From contig NZ_JAAFGS010000001.1 in the NCBI RefSeq assembly GCF_011090185.1, positions 248,001 through 312,000 of the forward strand: a DNA stretch of 64,000 nt. Reading direction: 5' to 3'. Shown here in pieces: positions 55,814 to 63,962 of the stretch. The stretch is from Saccharibacillus alkalitolerans. Lineage in GTDB: Bacteria > Bacillota > Bacilli > Paenibacillales > Paenibacillaceae. The position numbers and the translations under genes were made by a program. The notes beneath the pieces were generated by a model. The model ran no database searches, was not told the DNA's origin, and saw only the letters and a list, made by a program, of their open reading frames with translations. The number at the start of each line of letters is the position of its first letter. The stretch's first letter is position 1.

Positions 55814-57529
55814 GTGCTGGAACCGGAAAGCCGGTATTACGGCGGCACGGTCGACCCGGCGACCGGCATCGCCTGGGTCAATCATACGACAGGGACGCCG
55901 ACCGATATGTGCAATTGGGGGGCTGCGCTGGTCAATCCGGAATCCGCTTATTACCGGGACGAAGAGCTGCTGCGGCGGCTGACGCTGGCTTCCGAATTCG
56001 TGCTGCGGTCGCAGCACGCGGACGGCTCCATTTCGCCGGGCTGGACGAATTATCATTCGCCGCCGGATACGGCATTCGTCGTTGTCGGCTACGCGCAGCT
56101 GCATGAACTGTTGGAGCGGGCGGATTGGGCGCCTCTGGCGCCCGCTCTTGCCCGTATGCGGCTGTTTTTGGAACGGACGCTGCCCGTTCTGCTGACGGGC
56201 GGATGCCATACGCCGAACCATCGCTGGGTGCTGTGCGCGGCGCTCGGTTTCCTGCGCCGCCTGCTGGGCGGAGAAGCCGGGGAACAAGCGGCGCGAAGAG
56301 CCGATCAATGGCTGGCGGAAGGGATGGACATTACGCCGGACGGCGAATGGACGGAGCGCAGCAACGGCATTTACAGCGCGGTCAGCGACATCATGCTGAT
56401 TCATGCGGCCCGTCTGCTGGATCGGCCGGAGCTGCTGGAGCCGGTACGGGCGAATCTGCGCATGATGGCCTATCTGGTGCATCCGTCCGGCGAGGTCGTG
56501 ACGGATTATTCCGGACGTCAGGACCTGGGCCGGTTCCACGACCTGTCGCCGTATTATTTGCCGTATGCGATGCTGGCGCTTCAAGACGGCGATCCGCTGT
56601 TCGGCGGCATGGCCAAATGGGCGGCCAAGACGCTGGAAGGCCCCGGCGCCGCTTCCGTCCATACGCTGGTGCGGATGCTGCTGGAACCGGGCGTACGCGG
56701 GCCTTTCGCGGCCTCGGGGGACGGAGCGAACGCCGTGCCGGTGCGTTACGAGAAAATGCTGAACGGCGAATTTCTGCGCGGCGGATATTTGGGACGGATG
56801 GAAGCGGCCGGCCATCAGGGGCGGATTTTTCACAGCCGGCTGCATACCGATTTCGGTGCGCCGGTCGCCCGGATCCGAGACGGGAACACCAGCGTCACGC
56901 TGATGACGGAAACGCCGTCTTTCTTTGCGCTGCGCCACGGACAAGCACGGCTGCTGGCGGTACAGGCTTCTTCTTATTTTTATCCGGGATTCGTGCCGAT
57001 GCAGGAAATGGAGAGAGGGGAAGACGGCCGTTATCTGCTGTCGGGCGAACAGAGAAAAGGCTACTACGGCCCGGTCGAGACGTCTCTGCTGCCGGCGGGA
57101 ACCGCGCAAGGCGTTAGCCCGTGGTACCTGCTGCCCCACCAGGCCAGGGAGCTGACGCACGAGCAGGTATTCCGTATGCGGGCGGATCTGGTGCCGATCG
57201 CAGGCGGTTGGGATCTGCGGCTGCAAGCCGACGAGCCCGGCGACGTCATGACGCAGCTGTCGTTCGTGTTCGGCGGCGAAGGGAAGATCGTATCCGGCGA
57301 GCTGTCGAAGGCGGGGAAGGATCGCTGGCTGTGGAGCGGCGGAGCGCTCCGCTACGAAAGCGGCGGCGACTGGATCGAGCTGACCGGCGGGGAAATGAGC
57401 CATCTGGCGCCTTCGGTCCGGGAAGCCGTACAGCCGGACGGCTGCATAGTCGTGCTGATCAATCTGATGACGCCGCTGGACAAGACGGTGAGCATCCGGC
57501 TGTCGACGGAGACGACTGCGGCAGAATAA
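55814..57529 (+). CDS. Alpha/alpha-barrel carbohydrate-active-like protein, start uncertain
   Basis: 571 residues from GTG 55814. The N-terminal half is helical (CNWGAALVNPESAYYRDEEL, CHTPNHRWVLCAALGFLRRL, ERSNGIYSAVSDIMLIHAAR, GRFHDLSPYYLPYAMLAL). The C-terminal half is beta-rich (YFYPGFVPMQEMERGEDGRY, LQADEPGDVMTQLSFVFGGE). This layout recalls heparinase II/III-like lyases, without a clear family match. There is no signal peptide. The coding frame clearly continues upstream of 55814 (IEYERLVRKNDEAVAGG) to a stop at 55712, but contains no ATG, GTG or TTG start; see the separate finding. Last gene of the locus. Confidence 0.75.
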   Translation: MLEPESRYYGGTVDPATGIAWVNHTTGTPTDMCNWGAALVNPESAYYRDEELLRRLTLASEFVLRSQHADGSISPGWTNYHSPPDTAFVVVGYAQLHELLERADWAPLAPALARMRLFLERTLPVLLTGGCHTPNHRWVLCAALGFLRRLLGGEAGEQAARRADQWLAEGMDITPDGEWTERSNGIYSAVSDIMLIHAARLLDRPELLEPVRANLRMMAYLVHPSGEVVTDYSGRQDLGRFHDLSPYYLPYAMLALQDGDPLFGGMAKWAAKTLEGPGAASVHTLVRMLLEPGVRGPFAASGDGANAVPVRYEKMLNGEFLRGGYLGRMEAAGHQGRIFHSRLHTDFGAPVARIRDGNTSVTLMTETPSFFALRHGQARLLAVQASSYFYPGFVPMQEMERGEDGRYLLSGEQRKGYYGPVETSLLPAGTAQGVSPWYLLPHQARELTHEQVFRMRADLVPIAGGWDLRLQADEPGDVMTQLSFVFGGEGKIVSGELSKAGKDRWLWSGGALRYESGGDWIELTGGEMSHLAPSVREAVQPDGCIVVLINLMTPLDKTVSIRLSTETTAAE

Positions 57530-57561
57530 TAAAAGGATAATAAAACCGGATGCTCTGCTGA

Positions 57562-58254
57562 CTACATCCCGAGCCATTCCAGCGTATGGAGCAGCGCCCA
57601 GAAGACCGGCGGTCCCAGCAGCGCGGGCAGCAGATTCATGGATTTGAATTTGCGGATCCCCAGGATGCTTAGGCCGGAGCTGAAAATCAAGATGCCGCCG
57701 ACGATCGTGATTTCGTTTAGCATGTCTGGGTTCAGAGCCCCTGCGGCGAACTTGGCCAGCATATAGATCGCACCCTGCCAGCCGACCAAGATCAAGGCGG
57801 AGACTGCGATACCGGTACCGAATGTCGAGGCGAGTACGATCGAAGTAATGCCGTCCAGCATGCCGTTGGTCAAGAGGTAGCTGTAGTTACCGTTCAACGC
57901 CGCTTCGATCGGCCCCAGAATAGATAGCGAACCGATGCAGAATAACAGAATCGCGGTGGCCAATCCTTCGCCCAACCCGCTTTTGAAATATCGCGTTATC
58001 GCCGTTTCGAATCGTCGCTCCAAATTCATCTTTTCTCCGAGCAGGCCCCCTGCCGCAAGGCTTACGATAAATAACACGGGGTATCGGCTTTCCGGGAGAT
58101 GCTGCACGACCGCGCTGATGCCGAGAAGAGAGGCGGCCAATCCCATTGCCTGCATCAATATTTCTTGGGACCCGGGGTCCAGTCCTTTTTTGAAGCGGCC
58201 GCCGATCAGGCAGCCGAGTACGATCATTCCTGCGTTAAACCAAGTTCCGAACAT
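57562..58254 (-). CDS. DUF554 family membrane protein (YqgA-like)
   Basis: A 230-residue protein with about seven hydrophobic segments and the DUF554 pattern: GTWFNAGMIVLGCLIGGRFK at the start, GLAASLLGISAV, GILIFSSGLSILGIRKFKSMNLLPALLGP at the end. It is possibly a transporter; substrate unknown. GGAGG lies nine bases before ATG 58254. The promoter immediately upstream has the long spacer and dyad of MerR-activated genes, and the next gene upstream encodes a MerR regulator. Confidence 0.88.
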   Translation of the reverse strand: MFGTWFNAGMIVLGCLIGGRFKKGLDPGSQEILMQAMGLAASLLGISAVVQHLPESRYPVLFIVSLAAGGLLGEKMNLERRFETAITRYFKSGLGEGLATAILLFCIGSLSILGPIEAALNGNYSYLLTNGMLDGITSIVLASTFGTGIAVSALILVGWQGAIYMLAKFAAGALNPDMLNEITIVGGILIFSSGLSILGIRKFKSMNLLPALLGPPVFWALLHTLEWLGM

Positions 58255-58289
58255 CGCTGTATTCCTCCGTTTGTATCGTTGATGCGCTC

Positions 58290-58320
58290 ATGGTAAACCC
58301 TCAAGCGGCTAGAGGGTCAA
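58290..58320 (-). promoter_or_regulatory. MerR-type promoter of the DUF554 gene
   Basis: On the minus strand TTGACC (58320-58315), a 19-bp spacer, TACCAT (58295-58290). The inverted repeat ACCCTC/GAGGGT (58297-58302 and 58312-58317) lies in the spacer. An over-long spacer with a central dyad is the hallmark of MerR-family activation by DNA distortion. Confidence 0.85.
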
Positions 58321-58337
58321 GTCCGGGCATCAACAGA

Positions 58338-59165
58338 TCAACGACTTGGAGGAGGAGTGACGGGCAGCAGGATTTCGGTCACGAATTTATCGGGGTCGTT
58401 GGTCAACCCGTAATCAATCAATGTCGTCTCGACGGAGCTGCCGATCAGCTCGTAGCCGTGAGTCTGCATATGGATGTTGAGCTGGGCATAATAAGCGGCC
58501 GCTTCCCGATGCGTTCCCCGGAAACGGATGCGAAGCCAAGGTCCCGCGGCAAACGACATGGATGCCGTAAAAGGGGGATCTTCGGTTTCGAGCAGCATGA
58601 AGATTCCCGCGTATCGGTCATAGCGTCCGGCTCGGATGTCTCCGGCGGAGAGCGAAATGCCGATCTTGCCGAGAAAAATATTTTCCTCCAACCCGTAGCG
58701 TACCCGAAGTTCCGTCACAAGATGCTCGATGTCGTCGCCCGTTTCGTAATCTTTGCGCATATAAACGGCTTGGCGCCGCCCCAGCCGGACTTCCTCGATC
58801 GTATCGAGCGGGACGCTCAGCGCGTCCTCGATGCCTTGCAATCTGCGGGCGATCTTGCGCTCGATCCGCTCCAAGCGTTCCCGCTGCGCCGCCGACTCTT
58901 CCTGCTGCATGCGCAGCAACTCCGTCATGGCCCCGATCTCCCGCAGTTCGAAGAAATCGGAGATCCGCTCCAACGGCATATTCAGCGCCCGCAGGTACTT
59001 GATCAGATTCAGACGTTCAAATTGTTGGGTCGAGTAATAGCGGTATTTCGTGGCTTCTTCCACATATTCGGGCTTGAGCAGTCCGATCTCGTCATAGTAA
59101 CGCAGCGTAGGCACTTTGACCCCGAACAATTTCGAGACTTCCCCGATCGTGAACAATTCTTTCAT
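58338..59165 (-). CDS. MerR family regulator with GyrI-like ligand domain (BmrR type)
   Basis: A 275-residue regulator. MerR winged HTH at about 1-70 (FTIGEVSKLFGVKVPTLRYY, DEIGLLKPEYV), a coiled-coil dimer helix (about 78-118), then a C-terminal effector-binding domain of the GyrI/BmrR type (about 125-272) that in relatives binds drugs or lipophilic cations. ATG 59165 starts the HTH directly; an upstream in-frame ATG (59243) would add 26 residues of low quality. It is 83 bp upstream of DUF554 on the same strand, and the target promoter lies in that gap. Confidence 0.92.
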   Translation of the reverse strand: MKELFTIGEVSKLFGVKVPTLRYYDEIGLLKPEYVEEATKYRYYSTQQFERLNLIKYLRALNMPLERISDFFELREIGAMTELLRMQQEESAAQRERLERIERKIARRLQGIEDALSVPLDTIEEVRLGRRQAVYMRKDYETGDDIEHLVTELRVRYGLEENIFLGKIGISLSAGDIRAGRYDRYAGIFMLLETEDPPFTASMSFAAGPWLRIRFRGTHREAAAYYAQLNIHMQTHGYELIGSSVETTLIDYGLTNDPDKFVTEILLPVTPPPSR

Positions 59166-59372
59166 TCGTTTGAACTCTTCCTTTCCTCTGCATTCGAGAT
59201 GCGCGTCCGGATTCTTTGTTTTTATGATAAAGGGCACAAACAAAAATGGAAAGAGGGAAGGAATGTAACAAAAAAAGCGGGGTTTTCATCAGCTGCGGAA
59301 AAAAAGCGGAGAGTACTGCGTTTTTTTGCGTTACGCTTACATTCGTAAGGGACAAACGGAGGAGGAGAACAG

Positions 59373-60662
59373 ATGGGCAAAAAAACCTATGTGCTGGTCG
59401 GCAGCGGCGGACGGGCGGAGTTTTTCTACGGAGCGATCGCGAGCCGTTTTCGGGAAACGGCGGAGCTGCTTGCTTTTTGCGACATCAACCGCATTCGGAT
59501 GGAGTACGCCAATCGGATGCTGCGGGAAAAATACGATTACCCCGAGGTCAAAACGTACGAGATCGATCGGTTCGACGAGATGATCGGAGAGCTGAAGCCC
59601 GACTGCGTCATCGTCACGAGCGTGGACCGCACGCATCATACTTATATCGTTCGCGCGATGGAGCTGGGCTGCGACGTGATCACCGAGAAGCCGATGACGA
59701 CCGACGCGGCGAAATGCCGGGAGATCGTGGAGGCGGTCGCGCGCACCGGACGCAAAGTGCGGGTCAGCTTCAATTACCGTTACGCGCCCCATCATACGAA
59801 AATCCGCGAATTGATCGAAGACGGCACGATCGGCGACGTCACGTCCGTTCATTTCGAATGGCTGCTGAACACCAAGCACGGCGCCGATTACTTCCGCAGA
59901 TGGCACCGCGACAAACGAAACAGCGGCGGCCTGCTCGTGCATAAGTCGACGCATCACTTCGATCTGGTCAATTTCTGGATCGGTTCGCAGCCGGAAACGG
60001 TATTCGCGATGGGCGATCTGCTGTTCTACGGACGGGAAAACGCCGAACAACGCGGGATCACGAAATTTTACGACCGGGCGACGGGTCATCCGAACGCCCA
60101 GGGAGACCCCTTCGCGCTGCCGCTGGACGACAACGAGCAGCTGAAAGCGATGTACCTCGACGCGGAGAGCGAGGACGGCTACCGGCGCGATCAGAGCGTG
60201 TTCGGCGACGGCATCTCGATCGAAGATACGATGAGCGTCATGGTCCGGTACAAAAATCGGGCGCTGCTCACCTATTCGCTGAACGCCTATCTCCCGTGGG
60301 AAGGCTATCGCATCGCGTTCAACGGCACGAAAGGGCGCATCGAAGCCAACGTGGTGGAGCAGTCGTACGTCAATTCCGGCGGCGACAAAGCGCTGGAGGG
60401 CGCTCTGCAGGGGGCCAACATCCTCGTCTTCCCGATGTTCGGCGAGCCTTACAAGGCGGAGTTCGAAGAAGGAGAAGGCGGACACGGGGGCGGCGATCCC
60501 GTCCTGCTGAACGATCTGTTCGGCGAACCGACGGAAGACCGGTTCCGCCGGGCGGCGGATCACGCGGACGGAGCCCGATCGATTCTGACCGGCATCGCCG
60601 CCAATCTTTCGATGGCGCAGGGACGGGCGGTGAAGGTCGACGAGCTGGTGCGGCTCGATTAA
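59373..60662 (+). CDS. Gfo/Idh/MocA family NAD(P)-dependent oxidoreductase
   Basis: A 429-residue sugar or inositol dehydrogenase-like enzyme. Rossmann fold at the N-terminus (YVLVGSGGRAEFFYGAI), the family lysine in VITEKPMTT (Glu105-Lys106-Pro107), NYRYAPHHTKIRELI, and the catalytic region GGLLVHKSTHHFDLVNFW with the conserved His. GGAGGAGG precedes the ATG. It is longer than the ~350-residue norm because of insertions around residues 205-260. The substrate is unknown; a uronic acid or aminosugar derivative would fit its neighbours. Confidence 0.9.
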   Translation: MGKKTYVLVGSGGRAEFFYGAIASRFRETAELLAFCDINRIRMEYANRMLREKYDYPEVKTYEIDRFDEMIGELKPDCVIVTSVDRTHHTYIVRAMELGCDVITEKPMTTDAAKCREIVEAVARTGRKVRVSFNYRYAPHHTKIRELIEDGTIGDVTSVHFEWLLNTKHGADYFRRWHRDKRNSGGLLVHKSTHHFDLVNFWIGSQPETVFAMGDLLFYGRENAEQRGITKFYDRATGHPNAQGDPFALPLDDNEQLKAMYLDAESEDGYRRDQSVFGDGISIEDTMSVMVRYKNRALLTYSLNAYLPWEGYRIAFNGTKGRIEANVVEQSYVNSGGDKALEGALQGANILVFPMFGEPYKAEFEEGEGGHGGGDPVLLNDLFGEPTEDRFRRAADHADGARSILTGIAANLSMAQGRAVKVDELVRLD

Positions 60663-60708
60663 GCGAACGGGAGCGGCGACGGCTGCCTCACAAGCATAAA
60701 GCGCAGCA

Positions 60709-60734
60709 AAAAGCCGCGGGATTTTTCCGCGGCT
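60709..60734 (-). terminator. Terminator between the oxidoreductase and ChbG genes
   Basis: AGCCGCGG (60713-60720) pairs with CCGCGGCT (60727-60734). The A5 on the left is a U tract for the minus-strand chbG transcript; on the plus strand the tract is poor (GTTCGTTC). Confidence 0.7.
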
Positions 60735-60795
60735 GTTCGTTCGGCATAGGAAGGCGTCTCCCTTTCCGCCCGGCTGCCGGCCGGAGCCGATCGGT

Positions 60796-61656
60796 TTAAG
60801 CGTTCAGGGTACGCTGCAGATCTCGCAGTTCGCGCCAGCCGATCAGTTCGATATTTTCTTCCTCGATCAGCAGGGCGATGTCCGGGTCGAGGAACAGATC
60901 GTAATCGAAGCGGCGGGAAGGCCAGGAGTCCGTGATCGCTCTCAGTTCTTCCGTGTCGGCGGACGGATGAAGCAGCATTTCCGTTACTCCGGGCTCCAGA
61001 TTCCGAAGCAGCTCCGAGACGTTGTTCCGGGCAAAATCGAAATCTTCGCCTTCTCCGTAAACGAACGGAAGACCGATTACCCGGTCGGGATGCAGCACGC
61101 CCAGCTCCCGTGCCAGCGCGGCGATCCGCGCCTCGTCTCCCGAAGCATAGGCGGGATGCTCCGAGAAGCGGACGGGCAGCCCGAATTCCGCGCCGAGTTC
61201 GATCAGCAGCCGATGATGCACGTTGCGCAGGCTGCCCATATGATTGTCCAGATGCGTGGGATCGACGCCGAGCTGTCGCGCCAGCCGGATCTGCGCCGTC
61301 AGTTCGGCGCGCAGGGCGGCGGGATTCACGTCCGCCATATGCTGCGAGTCCGCCGGGAAGCGGCCGAACTCGTCCGTCAGCGTCTCGGCGCCCGCTTGAG
61401 GCAGCACGGGCCCCCACTTGTACGTTTCCCATTCGCTGGTCGACGTCAGGTGCACGCCCACGTCGAATTTGGAATCCCGCGCCGCGTATTCCGCCGCTTC
61501 GGCCGCCCAGGGGCAGTTGACCATCAGCGTGGTGGAAGTGATCGCGCGCCGTTCCCACAAGTCGAGAATCGCGCGGTTGGTCGAATGGCACATGCCGAAA
61601 TCGTCGGCGTGCACGATCAGGCGCCGCCGTTTGTTCCAGTTTTCCAAAGTAAGCAT
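60796..61656 (-). CDS. ChbG/HpnK/YdjC family carbohydrate deacetylase
   Basis: A 286-residue metal-dependent deacetylase fold. The metal site is visible as HADDFG (16-21), GVHLTST and THLDNHMGS. Relatives remove an acetyl group from N-acetylated disaccharides such as chitobiose 6-phosphate. GGAGG lies eight bases before ATG 61656. It is convergent with the oxidoreductase gene. The ABC exporter gene is 216 bp upstream on the same strand. The substrate is not known; acetylated oligosaccharides fit the nearby loci. Confidence 0.9.
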   Translation of the reverse strand: MLTLENWNKRRRLIVHADDFGMCHSTNRAILDLWERRAITSTTLMVNCPWAAEAAEYAARDSKFDVGVHLTSTSEWETYKWGPVLPQAGAETLTDEFGRFPADSQHMADVNPAALRAELTAQIRLARQLGVDPTHLDNHMGSLRNVHHRLLIELGAEFGLPVRFSEHPAYASGDEARIAALARELGVLHPDRVIGLPFVYGEGEDFDFARNNVSELLRNLEPGVTEMLLHPSADTEELRAITDSWPSRRFDYDLFLDPDIALLIEEENIELIGWRELRDLQRTLNA

Positions 61657-61872
61657 AAACGCATCCTCCGCTCTGTTCGAATTCGTGTCCGCCCGATTGC
61701 TCGGATCTTCGTTCGCCCGGACGTTCTTCCTTATTATGGACGCAAAGTTCCGGGAAAAGCCAGCGGCGGCGGACGGTGACCGCGAGAGCTTTTTCAGGAT
61801 TTTTCCTATTCGGCGGTCACTGGGCGGTCATTGTGCGTCGCCCTGCGTCCCGCTTCGCGTCCTCCCGGAAGC

Positions 61873-63687
61873 TCAAGCCGGCGATTTCGCCGCGAACTGC
61901 TTGTCATGCAGTTCTTTGTAGAGACCGCCGAGCGCCAGCAGCTCCTCATGCCGTCCCCGTTCGGCGATTGCGCCGTTGTCGACGACGAGAATCTGGTCCG
62001 CGCTGCGGACGGTGGAGAGGCGGTGGGCGATCACGATGCCGGTCTTGCCGGTCAGCAGCGACCGCATCGCCTGCTGCACATAATGCTCGGACCGCGTATC
62101 CAGCGCGGAGGTCGCTTCGTCGAGGATGACGATCGGCGGGTTCTTGAGCAGTACCCGGGCGATGGCGATGCGCTGTTTTTCCCCGCCGGAGAGCTTGATG
62201 CCGCGGTTGCCGACAAGCGTATCGTAGCCGTCCGGCAGCGACAGGATAAAATCGTGGATATAAGCCGCCCGGCAGGCGTCGATCATCCGCCGCTCGTCGG
62301 CATTTTCGTCGGCGTACAGCAGATTTTCCCGAATCGTGGCGTTAAACAAGTACGTGTCCTGCGTGACCAGTCCGATATGCGAGCGGAGCGCGTCGAGTTT
62401 CAGCGACCGTACATCGGCGCCGCCGATCGACACGATGCCCTTCTCGGCTTCGTACAGTCTCGGAATGAGCTGGGTAATCGTCGTTTTGCCGGCGCCGCTC
62501 GGTCCGACAAGCGCCGTAATCGTACCGGGCTCCGCCGCGAAGGAGATCCCCCGCAGCGCCGGCTTGTCCGGCCGGTAAGCGAATTCGACGCCGCGGAACT
62601 CGATGCCGCCATCCGGAATGTCGGAAGAAGCGCCGGGGCGGTCGGCGATTTCCGGCACGATGTCGAAATATTCGAAAATGCGCTGAAACAGCGCGACGGA
62701 GCGTTTGATTTCGACGTACAAGTTGGTCAGCTGACCGACGGGACCGTAGAGGCGGCCGAGCAGGGCGACGAACGCGATAATTGCGCCGACGGTGATTTCG
62801 CCCTGTATGAACAAGTAGCCTCCGTACAAATAGATCAGCATCGGGCCGATCGATCCGAAGGTGCTTACCATCATCATGAACCAGCGTCCGGCCGTCGATT
62901 CGCGAATCTGCAGCCGGGTCGTCTCGGCGTTGGCTTTGCGGAAAGCGTCGTATTCGCGGTCGTCGCGCGCAAACAGCTTCATGAGCATATATCCGCTCAA
63001 GCCGAGCGTTTCTTCGGTAATCCGGTTTTGCTCGCCCAATTTCTCCTGGGTTTGCTTGGCGAACTTCCAACGGACGCGGCCCATTCGCCGGGTGGGCGCG
63101 ACGAACAGCGGCAGCACGAACAGACTGAGCACGGCCAGCTTCCAGTTCATGATAAAGAGCGTGACGGAGGTCGTGACGAGAATCAGCACGTTGCTGGCGA
63201 AGCTCACGATCGTGCCGCTGAATACGCCTTGAATGCCGGCGATGTCGCTCGTCATGCGGGTAATCACTTCGCCCTGCTTGACGTTCGAGAAAAAAGACAG
63301 CGGCAGGCTCTGCAGATGGCGGTACATCCGGTTCTTCATATCGTATACGATATGCTGCGAAATATACGAATTCAGGTAGCTTTGCAGCACGCCGAGAGCT
63401 CCCGCCGCGATCGTCGTCGCGAGCGAAGAGAACACGAGGATGGCGAGCAGGCGCAGGTCTTTGTCCGGCAGCGCCCGGTCGACGATCTGCTGGATGAGCA
63501 GGGGCGGAAGCAGACCCAGCAGGGAAGTGACCGTCAACACGGCCAGCACGGCCAGCGTGCGCGTCCGGTAAGGCAGGAAATAAGCGGCGATCCGCCGCAG
63601 CATAGCGGGCGACAAATCCGGTTTTTCGGCATTTTCGTCGAATTTCATACGTCCCATCGAAGGGGTTCCGAATTTGGACATGGGCAT
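61873..63687 (-). CDS. ABC exporter half-transporter (multidrug/lipid type)
   Basis: A 604-residue fused membrane-ATPase protein that works as a dimer. Six membrane segments occupy about 40-320 (FYLPYRTRTLAVLAV-like start at YFLPYRTRTLAVLAV). The ATPase domain has Walker A GPSGAGKTT (395-403), Q-loop VTQDTYLF, signature LSGGEKQR, Walker B VILDEATS and a switch His in IAHRLS. GGAG six bases upstream supports ATG 63687, giving MPMSKFGTPSMGRM. The substrate is unknown; drugs or lipids are usual. An operator-like repeat overlaps its promoter. Confidence 0.93.
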   Translation of the reverse strand: MPMSKFGTPSMGRMKFDENAEKPDLSPAMLRRIAAYFLPYRTRTLAVLAVLTVTSLLGLLPPLLIQQIVDRALPDKDLRLLAILVFSSLATTIAAGALGVLQSYLNSYISQHIVYDMKNRMYRHLQSLPLSFFSNVKQGEVITRMTSDIAGIQGVFSGTIVSFASNVLILVTTSVTLFIMNWKLAVLSLFVLPLFVAPTRRMGRVRWKFAKQTQEKLGEQNRITEETLGLSGYMLMKLFARDDREYDAFRKANAETTRLQIRESTAGRWFMMMVSTFGSIGPMLIYLYGGYLFIQGEITVGAIIAFVALLGRLYGPVGQLTNLYVEIKRSVALFQRIFEYFDIVPEIADRPGASSDIPDGGIEFRGVEFAYRPDKPALRGISFAAEPGTITALVGPSGAGKTTITQLIPRLYEAEKGIVSIGGADVRSLKLDALRSHIGLVTQDTYLFNATIRENLLYADENADERRMIDACRAAYIHDFILSLPDGYDTLVGNRGIKLSGGEKQRIAIARVLLKNPPIVILDEATSALDTRSEHYVQQAMRSLLTGKTGIVIAHRLSTVRSADQILVVDNGAIAERGRHEELLALGGLYKELHDKQFAAKSPA

Positions 63688-63751
63688 GAACCAACTCCTT
63701 TTGAAATAAAAAATCAAGCAAAATCCCGACAAGCGAATTCGATATGTAAAT

Positions 63752-63791
63752 AGTTTATCACTATACAAAAACGTATACAAGTGTATACAAA
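63752..63791 (-). promoter_or_regulatory. Promoter and operator-like repeats of the ABC exporter gene
   Basis: On the minus strand TTGTAT (63780-63775), 17 bp, TAAACT (63757-63752). Overlapping the -35 is GTATAC-AAGT-GTATAC (63773-63788), preceded by CTATAC (63761-63766). These are three TATAC units spaced about 10-12 bp apart, as expected for a repressor of the TetR, MarR or GntR type. Confidence 0.6.
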
Positions 63792-63892
63792 ATTCGCGGA
63801 CCTATCGTTTTTGAGCGCGCATTTTCCGGCGCGCGAATCGTTCCGCCCACCATGAAAGGATATGGTTTCCAGCTGTAAGTCTTTGTCTTTTG

Positions 63893-63922
63893 TTGCATTC
63901 TTCCGTGGCCAACATTTATAAT
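63893..63922 (+). promoter_or_regulatory. Promoter of the gene at the right edge
   Basis: TTGCAT (63893-63898), 18-bp spacer, TATAAT (63917-63922). Confidence 0.65.
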
Positions 63923-63962
63923 GAAGTGTTTCACAAAAAAGCTATAACGGTTGGAGGTGCGT

